Assembly (NCBI RefSeq): GCF_009857135.1
Contig: NZ_CP047318.1
Location: 3,658,001 to 3,722,000 of the forward strand
Length of the DNA stretch: 64,000 nucleotides
Source: Streptomyces sp. HM190
GTDB lineage: Bacteria; Actinomycetota; Actinomycetes; Streptomycetales; Streptomycetaceae
Reading direction: 5' to 3'
The notes beneath the pieces were generated by a model. The model ran no database searches. It was not told the origin of the DNA and worked only from the letters and a program-made list of their open reading frames with translations. A program made the translations under genes and the position numbers. Numbering within the stretch: position 1 is the stretch's first letter; every line of letters starts with the position of its first letter. This document shows, one piece after another, positions 33,829-42,161 of the stretch.

Positions 33829-34670
33829 CGCCGCTGGTCGCCGCGGCGGTGCTGCTCGCCGCGGTCACCCACGCCAGCTGGAACGCGATAGCCCACCACA
33901 TCACCGACAAGCTCGTCGGCTTCACGCTGATATCCGGCGGCGGCGCGCTCATCGGCTTCGCGGCCGTGCCGTTCGTGGCGCTGCCGGAGCCCGCCGCCTG
34001 GCCGTACCTGATCACCTCGACGGTCCTCCACCTCGTCTACTACGTGCTGCTGATGACGTCCTTCCGGCTGGGCGACTTCGGCCAGGCGTACCCGCTCGCC
34101 CGCGGCTCCGCGCCCCTCGTCGTCACCGTCCTCGCCGCCGTCTTCGCCCACGAGGTGCCGGACGGCTGGGCCGCGGCCGGCATCCTGCTGAGCTGCGCCG
34201 GGCTGACGGGGGTCGCGGTGTGGGGGCTGCGCGGGGCCCGGCCGCACTGGGCCGCGATCGGCGCGGCGCTCGCCACCGGCCTGTCGATCGCGGCGTACAC
34301 GGTCGTCGACGGCCTCGGCGTACGGGCCGCCGGGTCCCCCATGAGCTACATCGCCTGGCTGATGGCGCTGGAGGGGCTGGCCGTCCCGGTGTACGCGGTG
34401 TACCGCTGGCGCGGCGAGACGGTGGCGCTGCTGCGCCCGGTCGCCGCCGTGGGCCTGCTGGGCGCGGCGCTGTCGGTGGCGGCGTACGGGCTGGTGCTGT
34501 GGGCCCAGACGAAGGCGGAGCTGGCTCCGATCGCGGCGCTGCGGGAGTCGTCGATCATCGTGGGGGCGGCGATCGGCGCGGTGTTCTTCAAGGAGCGGTT
34601 CGGTGCTCCCCGCGTCGTGGCGGCCGGGTTGCTGGTGGCCGGGATCGGGTTGATGCTGCGGGCGGGATAG
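33825..34670 (+). CDS. EamA/DMT-superfamily transporter
   Basis: 281 residues with ten predicted membrane helices in two EamA halves (about 1-135 and 145-281). It begins VTPLVAAAVLLAAVTHASWNAIAHH, and the second half ends FFKERFGAPRVVAAGLLVAGIGLML, the typical EamA closing helix. Members export amino acids, nucleosides or other small metabolites. The GTG start overlaps the deacylase stop by 4 bp. Substrate unknown. Confidence 0.9.
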   Translation: MTPLVAAAVLLAAVTHASWNAIAHHITDKLVGFTLISGGGALIGFAAVPFVALPEPAAWPYLITSTVLHLVYYVLLMTSFRLGDFGQAYPLARGSAPLVVTVLAAVFAHEVPDGWAAAGILLSCAGLTGVAVWGLRGARPHWAAIGAALATGLSIAAYTVVDGLGVRAAGSPMSYIAWLMALEGLAVPVYAVYRWRGETVALLRPVAAVGLLGAALSVAAYGLVLWAQTKAELAPIAALRESSIIVGAAIGAVFFKERFGAPRVVAAGLLVAGIGLMLRAG

Positions 34671-34756
34671 GGGGTGAAGCACCCCCTGGGGCCAGACCGT
34701 GCGTCGGCGGGCCCGGAGGCGCACTCTGGAAGCAGCGGTTTCCGGAGGTGATCGTC

Positions 34757-35032
34757 ATGACGCACACCGCTGTGGGATGGCACATCGAGCTGGAGTTCCA
34801 GGAGGACGACCACAGGACACGGGCGGCGGCGCTCGTACGGCTGCCCGACGGCAAGGAGGTCCGGGCGCACGGGTACGCGAGCCGCCACCACACCGACTCC
34901 AATCAGCCACGGGTCGGCGAGGAGATAGCGGGCGCACGGGCCCTCAACGAGCTGGCCATGAAACTGCTCACCAAGGCGCACGACGAGATCGACGAGGCGT
35001 CGGGCAGGACGTCCCACCCGATAGCCCTCTGA
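34757..35032 (+). CDS. DUF1876 (dsRBD-like) small protein
   Basis: 91 residues beginning MTHTAVGWHIELEFQEDDHRTRA, preceded by a strong GGAGGTG site. The pattern W-x-(I/V)-E-(L/I)-x-F-x-E-D-D-x-x-T-x-A-x-A, then GYASRHHTDSNQPRVGEEIAGARAL, is DUF1876, a small actinobacterial family of unknown function, often multi-copy in Streptomyces. It is soluble. It stands alone with 86 bp upstream. Confidence 0.88.
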   Translation: MTHTAVGWHIELEFQEDDHRTRAAALVRLPDGKEVRAHGYASRHHTDSNQPRVGEEIAGARALNELAMKLLTKAHDEIDEASGRTSHPIAL

Positions 35033-35328
35033 GGTGAGACGGCAGGGCGCGCCGGGTCCGTGTGACGTGTCCGTGTGACCGGGCGGCCGTCCGCGGTCCC
35101 GTGCGGCCGGGGGCGGTCGTCCGGTGTGCCGGCGGGGCGCCGGGCGGTCCGTGGACGGGGTGCCAAGCGACTGTGGACTGGGTGCGAACGACAGCGCGGG
35201 AGAAGTCGCGCATGCTGGGATCGCCGCTCACGGAGGGCGGTCGTCCGGTTCATCGGATCGCGCCAGGGCATTCTGCGGGGGAGCTCTGGGACGGTCTCGG
35301 TGTCCGGGCGGCCGCCCTCCACTCATGA

Positions 35329-35373
35329 AGGGCTCCCTCCGGCAGGGCTCACTGCCGCAGGGCTCACTCCGGC
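35329..35373. repeat. 15-bp tandem repeat over a stop codon; covers gap 35033-35363
   Basis: Three 15-bp units, AGGGCTCCCTCCGGC, AGGGCTCACTGCCGC and AGGGCTCACTCCGGC, are contiguous. The third contains the stop codon of the EstB-like hydrolase (35364-35366), and the second holds an equivalent in-phase TCA. The rest of the 331-bp gap contains several short GGTCGTCCGG-type repeats and no gene I can support. Confidence 0.85.
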
Positions 35374-36530
35374 AGGGCGCGAAGCGCCTTCACCAGGGCC
35401 TGGGCCCTCGGGTCCGCGGTGACCGTCTTGCGGTAGCCGTTGGTGACGTAGGCGAACGCGGTGGCCGACTCCGGGTCGGCGAAGCCGAGGGGGCCGCCAC
35501 GGCCGGGATGGCCGAAGGAGCCGGGGCCGAGCAGCGGCGACGCGGTGCCGTGCAGCATGTAGCCGAGGCCGAAGCGGGTGTTGATGACGAGGGTGCGGTC
35601 GGGGCCGGCCGACTCCTCCGCGCGGGCCGCCTCCATCGTGGCCGGGTTGAGCAGCCGTACGCCGTCCACCTCGCCGATCAGCGCGGCGTAGAAGCGGGCC
35701 AGGGCGTCCGCCGTGGCGATGCCGTTGGTGGCGGGCAGCGGCGTCGCTCGGTACGCGGGGTCGTTCTGGTCGGGGAACGGGGTGATCGCGGCGAAGGCGC
35801 GCCGGGTGAGGGAGTCGGGGTCGTCGTAGGCGGCGGTGACGGACCGTTTCGCGCGCACCCGCAGTCCCCCGGTGGGTTCGGGCGCCGCCGGCAGCCGTCC
35901 GGCGCGGCCCACCCGGCCCTCGGCCGCCACCGACGGGGGCAGCCCGAGCCAGAGGTCGAGGCCGAGGGGCGCCGCGATCTCCGCCGCGATCCACTCACCG
36001 GCGCCCCGGCCCGTCACGCGCCGGACCAGTTCGTCGAGGAGCCAGCCGTACGTCAGCGGGTGGTAGCCGTGGGCGGTGCCGGGCTCCCAGGCGGGGGTCT
36101 GCGCGATGAGGGCCTCGGGGCCGCGGCGGGGGTCCAGCGCCTCGGCGGGGGTGAGGGGCCGGTCGAGGACGGGCAGGCCCGCCCGGTGGTTGAGGACGTG
36201 CCGCACGAGGACGCCGTCCTTGCCGTGCGCCTTGAACTCGGGCCAGTAGCGGCCCACCGGGGCGTCCAGGTCCAGCTCGCCGCGCTCGGCCAGCATCAGC
36301 GGCGCGGCGGCGGCGACGCCCTTCGTGGCCGAGCGCATGATCTGGGCGGTGCCCCGCTGCCAGGGTGCGTCGCCGTCCACGTCGCGGGTGCCGGCCCACA
36401 GGTCGACGACCTTGCGGCCGTTCCGGTAGACGACGACGGCGGCGCCCTTCTCGCCGAGCGTCTCGAAGTTGCGCAGGAACGCCTCCCGCACCGGCTCGAA
36501 GCCCTCGGCGACCGTGCCGTTCACATCCAC
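35364..36530 (-). CDS. EstB-like serine hydrolase (class C beta-lactamase fold)
   Basis: 388 residues, no signal peptide, so cytoplasmic. The SxxK motif is SATK in IMRSATKGVAAAAPLML near residues 67-70. A Tyr in HPLTYGWLLDELVRRVTG corresponds to the YxN/YxW position, and the C-terminal FGHPGRGGPLGFAD supplies the third motif as HPGRGG. The EstB/beta-lactamase esterase family hydrolyses short-chain esters rather than beta-lactams. Start ATG at 36530. The stop lies in a 15-bp tandem repeat. Confidence 0.88.
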   Translation of the reverse strand: MDVNGTVAEGFEPVREAFLRNFETLGEKGAAVVVYRNGRKVVDLWAGTRDVDGDAPWQRGTAQIMRSATKGVAAAAPLMLAERGELDLDAPVGRYWPEFKAHGKDGVLVRHVLNHRAGLPVLDRPLTPAEALDPRRGPEALIAQTPAWEPGTAHGYHPLTYGWLLDELVRRVTGRGAGEWIAAEIAAPLGLDLWLGLPPSVAAEGRVGRAGRLPAAPEPTGGLRVRAKRSVTAAYDDPDSLTRRAFAAITPFPDQNDPAYRATPLPATNGIATADALARFYAALIGEVDGVRLLNPATMEAARAEESAGPDRTLVINTRFGLGYMLHGTASPLLGPGSFGHPGRGGPLGFADPESATAFAYVTNGYRKTVTADPRAQALVKALRALPE

Positions 36531-36623
36531 GCCGGCGCTCCGTTCCGTTCACTCACCACGACGACGACGGGTGCAACGTACCCGCACGGCCGGTGATTCC
36601 TCCGGCCGGGGCTCGGGGGCCGT

Positions 36624-36677
36624 GGGCCATGGGGCTTGGGCCATGGGGCTTGGGTCTTGTGCGTGGGTCCTGCGCGT
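36624..36677. repeat. 14-bp and 13-bp tandem duplications downstream of ohr
   Basis: GGGCCATGGGGCTT occurs twice in a row (36624-36651), followed by GGGTCTTGTGCGT and GGGTCCTGCGCGT (36652-36677). The array lies 21 bp beyond the ohr stop, between ohr and the EstB-like gene. Confidence 0.8.
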
Positions 36678-36697
36678 GGGCAGCGGGCCGCGGGTGC

Positions 36698-37180
36698 TCA
36701 GCCGAGCACGATCGACACGTCGATGTTGCCGCGGGTGGCGTTGGAGTAGGGGCAGACCTGGTGGGCGGCGTCCACGAGCTTGGCCGCGATGTCCTGGTCG
36801 AGGACGGGCAGGGAGACGCTGAGGGCGACGGCGAGGCCGTAGCCGCGCTGCTTGTTGGGGCCGATGCCGACCTTCGCGGCGACCGTGGAGCCGGTGAGGT
36901 CGTAGCCCTCGCGGCGGCCGACGAGGACCAGCGCGTTGTGGAAGCAGGAGCTGTAGCCGGCCGCGAACAGCTGCTCGGGATTGGTGCCGGCGCCGTCGCC
37001 GCCCAGCTCGGGGGGCATCGCGACCTTCAGGTCGATGTGGCCGTCCTGGCTGGTGATGTAGCCGTCCCGGCCGCCGTGCGCGGTGGCCTCGGCCACATAC
37101 ATGATCTTCGCCGGGCGGGTGTCCGGACGGGCCTCCGCAGGAGTGTCGGAGCGGGTCTCGACAGCGGCGCCGTCAGTCAT
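36698..37180 (-). CDS. ohr: Organic hydroperoxide resistance protein (Ohr/OsmC family)
   Basis: A 160-residue peroxidase that reduces organic hydroperoxides through a reactive Cys. The catalytic pair is in EQLFAAGYSSCFHNAL (Cys about 78) and VCPYSNATRGN (Cys about 146), with the conserved Arg in GYITSQDGHIDLKV-flanking sequence less clear. About 20 extra residues precede the usual IMYVAEATAHGGRDG start of the domain. ATG at 37180 with GGGGGAGG upstream. ohrR lies 159 bp upstream on the same strand, the classic Ohr/OhrR pairing. Confidence 0.93.
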   Translation of the reverse strand: MTDGAAVETRSDTPAEARPDTRPAKIMYVAEATAHGGRDGYITSQDGHIDLKVAMPPELGGDGAGTNPEQLFAAGYSSCFHNALVLVGRREGYDLTGSTVAAKVGIGPNKQRGYGLAVALSVSLPVLDQDIAAKLVDAAHQVCPYSNATRGNIDVSIVLG

Positions 37181-37339
37181 GAATGAGCCTCCCCCAGGAA
37201 AAGCGCGCACAAGTACATCGTGCACAAGGTACCGGCTGGTAGGTGACAGCGGTTACCAGGGGGTAGTAACCGGCGGTAACGACGCGTGGCCGTGGTCGGC
37301 GGCCTCACGGCGGGTGCCGCGGGCGGCCCGTCCGCCCCC
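37181..37339 (-). promoter_or_regulatory. ohr promoter region with candidate OhrR-binding repeats
   Basis: Direct repeats GCACAAGTAC (37207-37216) and GCACAAGGTAC (37222-37232) surround ATCGT, close to the ohr start. Further upstream GGTTAC (37251-37256) and GTAACC (37266-37271) form an inverted repeat with a 9-base gap. Either could bind OhrR; the GCACAAG pair is better placed to overlap the promoter. Assignment is inference. Confidence 0.45.
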
Positions 37340-37822
37340 TCAGGTGGCGGTGGTCGGCCTCGACCGCTCCGCCCGTGCCGCCAGCTCCCAGAGTTCCGCC
37401 CGCAGGCGGGCCACGTCGCCGCCCCGCAGGCCCGTGGCGGCGGCCAGCGTCTCGGGGACGGCCTGCGCCCGGTCCCGGAGCTGTTCGCCGCGCCCGGTGA
37501 GCGCGATCCGGACCGAGCGCTCGTCGCGGGCGGAGCGGCGCCGGCTCAGCAGGCCCGCCGCCTCCAGTCGCTTCAGCAGCGGCGAGACCGTGCCGTAGTC
37601 CAGCCGCAGGGCGCCCGCCAGCTCCTTGACCGTGGCCTCACGCCGCTCCCACAGGCAGAGCATGACCAGGTACTGCGGGTAGGTGAGGCCGAGTTCGTCG
37701 AGCAGCGGGCGGTAGGCGGCGGTGACCGCGCGCTGGGCCGCGTACAGCGCGAAGCACAACTGCTCGTCGAGGAGCAGCGACCCGGGCCCCGCGGCGTCCT
37801 CTTGATTCGTCACGCGCCCCAT
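37340..37822 (-). CDS. ohrR: MarR-family organic peroxide sensor OhrR
   Basis: 160 residues. The redox-sensing Cys is in LLLDEQLCFALYAAQRAVTAAYRPLL (about residue 23), the OhrR signature. The winged helix spans about 45-110 (LTYPQYLVMLCLWERREATVKELAGALRLDYGTVSPLLKRLEAAGLLSRRRS...DERSVRIALT). OhrR represses ohr until its Cys is oxidised by organic peroxides. The start could be ATG 37822 or GTG 37813. It is co-directional with ohr and may also autoregulate. Confidence 0.93.
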   Translation of the reverse strand: MGRVTNQEDAAGPGSLLLDEQLCFALYAAQRAVTAAYRPLLDELGLTYPQYLVMLCLWERREATVKELAGALRLDYGTVSPLLKRLEAAGLLSRRRSARDERSVRIALTGRGEQLRDRAQAVPETLAAATGLRGGDVARLRAELWELAARAERSRPTTAT

Positions 37823-37827
37823 TGTCC

Positions 37828-38607
37828 TCAGCTCCCCGTGGCGACCGACCTCGGGTCGAAGCCGAACGGCAACTCCAGGCGGTGGGCCCGCATCAGGTCG
37901 TCGTCCGCGAGGAGGTCGCCGGTGGGTCCGTCGGCCGCGATGACGCCCTCGCTGAGCACCAGCGAACGCGGGCACAGCTCCAGGGCGTACGGCAGGTCGT
38001 GGGTGACCATGAGGACGGTGACGTCCAAGGAGCGCAGGATCTCGGCGAGTTCACGGCGGGAGGCGGGGTCGAGGTTGGACGACGGCTCGTCGAGGACGAG
38101 GATCTCCGGCTCCATGGCCAGCACGGTGGCGACGGCGACCCGGCGGCGCTGGCCGAAGGAGAGGTGGTGCGGGGGCCGGTCCTTGAACTCCGCCATGCCG
38201 ACCTGTTCGAGCGCGCGGTCGACGCGGGCCTCCAGTTCGGGGCCCTTCATCCCGGCGGCGGCCGGGCCGAAGGCGACGTCCTCGCGCACGGTCGGCATGA
38301 ACAGCTGGTCGTCGGGGTCCTGGAAGACGATGCCGACCTTCCGCCGGATCTCCGCCATGTGCCGCTTGCCGACCGGCAGTCCGGCGACGGCGACCGTGCC
38401 GGCGCCCGCGGTGAGGATGCCGTTGAGGTGCAGCACGAGCGTGGTCTTGCCGGCGCCGTTCGGGCCGAGCAGCGCGACCCGTTCACCCCGGCCGATGGTG
38501 AAGTCGACGCCGAAGAGGGCCTGGTGGCCGTCGGGGTAGGCGAAGGCGAGCCCGGCGACTTCGAGGGACGGGGGGAGGGGTTCCTTGGACACGGTCACAG
38601 GGTCCAT
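37828..38607 (-). CDS. cbiO: Nickel/cobalt ECF transporter ATPase (CbiO/NikO)
   Basis: A 259-residue ABC ATPase of an energy-coupling-factor importer. Walker A GPNGAGKTT is near 47-55, the Q-loop FQDPDDQLF near 95-103, the signature LSFGQRRR near 148, Walker B ILVLDEPSSNLD near 168, and the switch His in VTHDLP. It starts at ATG 38607 (13-bp overlap with cbiQ) or GTG 38598 (4-bp overlap). Last gene of cbiM-cbiQ-cbiO, stopping 6 bp past the ohrR start codon. Confidence 0.93.
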   Translation of the reverse strand: MDPVTVSKEPLPPSLEVAGLAFAYPDGHQALFGVDFTIGRGERVALLGPNGAGKTTLVLHLNGILTAGAGTVAVAGLPVGKRHMAEIRRKVGIVFQDPDDQLFMPTVREDVAFGPAAAGMKGPELEARVDRALEQVGMAEFKDRPPHHLSFGQRRRVAVATVLAMEPEILVLDEPSSNLDPASRRELAEILRSLDVTVLMVTHDLPYALELCPRSLVLSEGVIAADGPTGDLLADDDLMRAHRLELPFGFDPRSVATGS

Positions 38608-39356
38608 CCCAGCAGACAGACGACGAGCGCGGCGAACGGGAGGGCGAAGGCGTACGACCACTGCGCCCGTGAGGCGGTCACCTCGTCGATCACGGGCATG
38701 GCGCCGGCGTACCCCCGGCTGATCATGGCGAGGTGGACCCGCTCCCCGCGCTCGTAGGAGCGGATGAACAGCGCCCCGGCGGACTTGGCGAGCACGCCCC
38801 AGTGCCGTACGCCGCTCGCCTCGAAGCCGCGTGACTCGCGGGCGATCCGCATCCGGCGCATCTCGTCGGTGATGACGTCGCCGTAGCGGATCATGAAGGT
38901 CGCGATCTGGACGAGCAGCGGCGGCAGCCTGAGGCGCTGCAGTCCGAGGAGGAGTTCGCGCAGCTCGGTGGTGGCGGCGAGGAGGACGGAGGCGGCGACG
39001 CCGAGGGTGCCCTTGGCGAGGACGTTCCAGGCGCCCCACAGTCCGCCGACGCTCAGCGACATGCCGAGCACCTCGACCCGTTCGCCCTGCGCCACGAACG
39101 GCATGAGCAGCGCGAAGGCGACGAACGGCACCTCGATCAGCAGGCGCCGCAGCAGGAACCCGGCGGGCACCCGCGCCAGGTACGCGACCGTCGCGAGCAG
39201 CACGGCGTACAGCGCGAACGCCCACATCGCCTCGCGCGGGGTCGACACGACGACGACCACGAAGGCGAGGACGGCCGCGAGTTTGGTGTGCGGCGGCAGC
39301 GCGTGCACCGGCGAGTGCGCGTGCCGGTAGAGCTTGTGGGCGTGGCCGGCGCCCAT
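38595..39356 (-). CDS. cbiQ: Nickel/cobalt ECF transporter transmembrane component (CbiQ/NikQ)
   Basis: A 253-residue T-component with about five membrane helices. The two coupling-helix motifs that contact the ATPase are ARESRGFEA (about 170) and MISRGYAGAMP (about 212), the A-R-G signatures of ECF T-components. The N-terminus HSPVHALPPHTKLAAVLAFVVVVVS is typical of CbiQ. It lies 1 bp after the cbiM stop and overlaps cbiO, so the three are one operon. Confidence 0.94.
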   Translation of the reverse strand: MGAGHAHKLYRHAHSPVHALPPHTKLAAVLAFVVVVVSTPREAMWAFALYAVLLATVAYLARVPAGFLLRRLLIEVPFVAFALLMPFVAQGERVEVLGMSLSVGGLWGAWNVLAKGTLGVAASVLLAATTELRELLLGLQRLRLPPLLVQIATFMIRYGDVITDEMRRMRIARESRGFEASGVRHWGVLAKSAGALFIRSYERGERVHLAMISRGYAGAMPVIDEVTASRAQWSYAFALPFAALVVCLLGWTL

Positions 39357-39357
39357 G

Positions 39358-40428
39358 TCAGGCGCTCTCGGGCACGGAGGACGAGGAGGACGCGGGGACC
39401 GTCTCGGCGTCGCCGGTGCGGCGCCTGCGCACGGCCCAGAAGATCCCGGTGCCGGCGACGACGGTGACGCCGACGCCGATCACGCCCGCGAGACCGCCGG
39501 AGAGCCGGGTGTCGCCGATGCCCTGGACGCCGTAGTCGGCGAGCGGGGAGTCGGCGGCGGCGTGGTCCTCGACCTTGGCGTCGATGCCCTTGTCGGCGGC
39601 GACCTTCTCCAGCCCGTCCGGGTTCGCGGAGGCGTAGAAGCTGACGACACCGGCGAGCAGGAGCGAGACACCGAGCCCGGCGAGGACCAGCCTGCGGGGC
39701 GACCGGGCGGCCACCGGCGCGGGGGCGGGGGCGGCGGGGGCTTCGACGAGTTCGCCGTTCACGCGGAGCTTCAGCGGGGCGGTCAGTCCGCGGGCGCCGT
39801 GCACGAGGTCCGGGCGGACGGCGATGACGGCGCCGACCGTGGCGGCGGTGATCGCGGCCTCGCCGATGCCGATGAGGGTGTGCACGCCGACCATGGCGGT
39901 CAGGACGGAGCCGAGCGGCACGTCCGTGGTGCCGCCGACCGCGTAGACGAGGGTGAACGCGGCGGCCGCGGCGGGCACCGAGAGGAGCGCGGCGACGAAG
40001 GCGGAGACGGTCACGGAGCGTCGCTTCCTCGGCAGGACCTTGACCAGTCCGCGGAAGACGGCGTACGCCACGACGGTGGTGACGACGGCCATGACGGTGA
40101 TGTTCACGCCGAGCGCGGTGAGGCCGCCGTCGGCGAAGAGGATGCCCTGCATGAGGAGCACCACGGACACGCACAGGACCCCGGTGTAGGGACCCACGAG
40201 TATCGCGGCGAGCGCGCCTCCCAGCAGGTGTCCGCTGGTGCCGGCCGCGACCGGGAAGTTGAGCATCTGCACGGCGAAGATGAACGCGGCGACCAGTCCG
40301 GCGAGCGGCGCCGTCCGCTCGTCCAGTTCACGGCGCGCCCCGCGCAGGCTCACGGCGACGGCACCGGCGGCGACGACGCCGGCGACCGCCGAGACGGGGG
40401 CGTTGATGAATCCGTCGGGGACATGCAT
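39358..40428 (-). CDS. cbiM: Nickel/cobalt ECF substrate-binding protein, CbiM-CbiN (PDGLE) fusion
   Basis: 356 residues. The N-terminus MHVPDGFINAPVS has the metal-ligating Met1-His2 of NikM/CbiM, which shows the start is exact. Membrane helices up to about 215 form CbiM. A linker follows, then two further membrane segments around a PDGLE motif (ASANPDGLEKVAADKGI, about 277), the CbiN/NikN-type unit, so M and N are fused. It binds Ni2+ or Co2+. The Nur box upstream favours nickel. Confidence 0.93.
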   Translation of the reverse strand: MHVPDGFINAPVSAVAGVVAAGAVAVSLRGARRELDERTAPLAGLVAAFIFAVQMLNFPVAAGTSGHLLGGALAAILVGPYTGVLCVSVVLLMQGILFADGGLTALGVNITVMAVVTTVVAYAVFRGLVKVLPRKRRSVTVSAFVAALLSVPAAAAAFTLVYAVGGTTDVPLGSVLTAMVGVHTLIGIGEAAITAATVGAVIAVRPDLVHGARGLTAPLKLRVNGELVEAPAAPAPAPVAARSPRRLVLAGLGVSLLLAGVVSFYASANPDGLEKVAADKGIDAKVEDHAAADSPLADYGVQGIGDTRLSGGLAGVIGVGVTVVAGTGIFWAVRRRRTGDAETVPASSSSSVPESA

Positions 40429-40509
40429 GCGAGGACTCGCTCTCCGGATCGCCCGGCGGCGATCGCATCCGGCTGCGCGTGGCTGGAACCTTACGATGAT
40501 AGGGCCTTA

Positions 40510-40526
40510 TTGCGAGGGTCTTGCAA
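40510..40526 (-). promoter_or_regulatory. Nur box upstream of the Ni/Co transporter operon
   Basis: TTGCGA-GGGTC-TTGCAA: two hexamers separated by five bases, one base from the Streptomyces Nur consensus TTGCAA-N5-TTGCAA. It lies 82 bp upstream of cbiM, where a nickel-bound Nur (Fur family) repressor would block transcription. The AT-rich flanks are consistent with a promoter. Confidence 0.75.
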
Positions 40527-40682
40527 GAGCGCCTTGTCATCGAATAGCGAACGGATCGCCTTCACCGGATCGGGCCGGGACCCTCTTCCACGGGCGGACG
40601 GCGGAAAATGTGCGACATTGGAGGGGCACGGAGAGCGGATCAACAGCTTCTGCTTGGGTCACTCAGCGTGAGGAGCCGCCCG

Positions 40683-41027
40683 ATGTCTGTCACCGTCGAA
40701 CAGTACGCACGGGCTCATGTCGTCACGGACTCCCCCGAGGACCGGGCCACGGTCCCCGTGATCCTCCGCTACGACCCCGACGGCGGCCCCACCGCCGTCC
40801 ACGTGGGGCTGCCCGGTCCGCACGAGTGGACCTTCCCCCGTGAGCTCCTCGAACGCGGCCTGCGCGCCCCCGCCACCGCCGGCCCCGTCAGCATCTGGCC
40901 CTGCGGCCGGGTCCAGGCCGTCATGGAGTTCCACTCGGCCCACGGGGTCGCGGTGATGCAGTTCGACACGAAGGCCCTGATCCGCTTCCTCCGCCGCACG
41001 TACACGGCCACACCGGTCGCGCACTGA
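40683..41027 (+). CDS. SsgA-like sporulation/cell-division protein (SALP)
   Basis: 114 residues. The pattern VPVILRYDPDGGPTAVHVGL...EWTFPRELLERGLRAPATAGPVSIWPCG...ALIRFLRRTYTATP matches the SsgA family: (L/V)RYD..DP.AV, V.W.F.RdLL..Gl..P.G.GDV.(V/I)WP, and a closing L..FL.RT. SALPs are found only in sporulating actinomycetes and control septum placement and spore maturation with SsgB/FtsZ. It is shorter than SsgA/B (about 135) through loss in the central loop. ATG at 40683 with GAGGAG upstream. Which SALP it is cannot be told from sequence alone. Confidence 0.9.
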   Translation: MSVTVEQYARAHVVTDSPEDRATVPVILRYDPDGGPTAVHVGLPGPHEWTFPRELLERGLRAPATAGPVSIWPCGRVQAVMEFHSAHGVAVMQFDTKALIRFLRRTYTATPVAH

Positions 41028-41060
41028 CCGCCGGCCGCCCCGGTCCAGCAGAATGACCGG

Positions 41061-41774
41061 ATGGCCGATGAGATGCACAAGAGCGGGCTCCCCGCGCCCA
41101 GTTCACTGCGCGGACTGTGGGCGGTACGGCACGGGCAGAGCACCGCGAACGTCGCCTTCGCCGAGGCCGAGCGCACCGGCTCGACCGAACTGCCGGTCCC
41201 CGGACGGGACACGGACGTCCCGCTGTCCCCGCTGGGACGTGCGCAGGCCGGATCACTGGGCGACTGGCTCGCCGGACTGGAGGAGGGGACGGGCCCGGAC
41301 CTCGTGGTCTGCTCGCCGTACGCGCGAGCCCGGGAGACCTGGCAGGTCATGGCCGCGCACCCACGGGTGACACCGCCCCCGCTGCTCCTCGACGAGCGGC
41401 TGAGGGACCGGGAGATGGGCGTCTTCGAACTGCACCCGCCGGGCGCGCTGCGGGCCCGCGCCCCCGAGGAGGCCGCGCGGCGGGCCCTGCTCGGCGAGTG
41501 GGCGTACCGGCCACCGGGCGGTGAGGCGATGGCCGATGTCGCGCTGCGCGTACGGGACTTCGTGACGGAGCTGGACCGGACCGCGCCCGGACGGCGGGTG
41601 CTGGTCGTGGCGCACGACGCGATCGTCATCACCCTCCGCTTCGTCCTGGCCGGCCTGGGCGCGCCCTCCCCCGACACCCTGCCTCCGGTCCCCAACGCCT
41701 CGGTCTCGTCGTGGCACGGCACGGGCGGACGGCTGCGCCCGGTCGTGTGGGGCGACACCGCGCACCTCGCCTGA
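41061..41774 (+). CDS. Histidine phosphatase superfamily protein
   Basis: A 237-residue phosphoglycerate-mutase-like phosphatase. The catalytic RHG is in LWAVRHGQSTANVAF (about 22-24). The second Arg is in VCSPYARARETWQVM (about 83-89), the Glu in ERLRDREMGVFE, and the second His in VLVVAHDAIVITLRF. All catalytic residues are present. It follows the SALP by 33 bp and may share its transcript. Substrate unknown; family members act on sugar phosphates, nucleotides or phosphoproteins. Confidence 0.9.
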   Translation: MADEMHKSGLPAPSSLRGLWAVRHGQSTANVAFAEAERTGSTELPVPGRDTDVPLSPLGRAQAGSLGDWLAGLEEGTGPDLVVCSPYARARETWQVMAAHPRVTPPPLLLDERLRDREMGVFELHPPGALRARAPEEAARRALLGEWAYRPPGGEAMADVALRVRDFVTELDRTAPGRRVLVVAHDAIVITLRFVLAGLGAPSPDTLPPVPNASVSSWHGTGGRLRPVVWGDTAHLA

Positions 41775-41858
41775 ACCACCGGGCCCCCGGCACACGTCTG
41801 TGCAGACGACCGCCCACTCGACGACGCCCACGACCCGATGACGACGGAGGGACGACCC

Positions 41859-42161
41859 ATGACGGAGCAGCCCGATCCCGAGCCCGTGCTCTCGCGGGTG
41901 GAGCCGCTCGACGGCGGCCTGTACGCCGACCAGCCCTACGAGGCCGCCCTCGGTGACCTGCGCGGGACCGTCGGCGCGGTCTCGGCCGCCCTGCGCGACG
42001 CCGGCGGAGCCACCCGCGAGCACCTGCTCGCACGCCAGCGGGAACTGAACCGGCTCCAACTGGACCTGCGCCCCGACGACACGGACGCCCTCGCCGACGC
42101 GCGGGACCTGTGCCACCGGGTCCGCGCGGAACTGGCCCGGCTGCCGGGCGGCGACGCGTGA
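41859..42161 (+). CDS. Small partner protein upstream of zeta-like kinase
   Basis: A 100-residue, helical, acidic protein (MTEQPDPEPVLSRVEP...), start at 41859 with GGAGGGA upstream. The central part (AVSAALRDAGGATREHLLARQRELNRLQLDLRPDDTDALADARDLCHRVRAELARL) is predicted to be a two-helix hairpin. It overlaps the zeta-like gene by 4 bp (GTGA) and so has the place and size of an antitoxin, but I see no clear similarity to epsilon or PezA. The function is inferred from position only. Confidence 0.75.
   Translation: MTEQPDPEPVLSRVEPLDGGLYADQPYEAALGDLRGTVGAVSAALRDAGGATREHLLARQRELNRLQLDLRPDDTDALADARDLCHRVRAELARLPGGDA

Noticed and set aside
40429..40509. Possible cobalamin riboswitch upstream of the Ni/Co transporter.
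   Set aside because: The leader is under 90 bp, no B12-box (GCCACTG-type) is present, and a Nur box explains the region.
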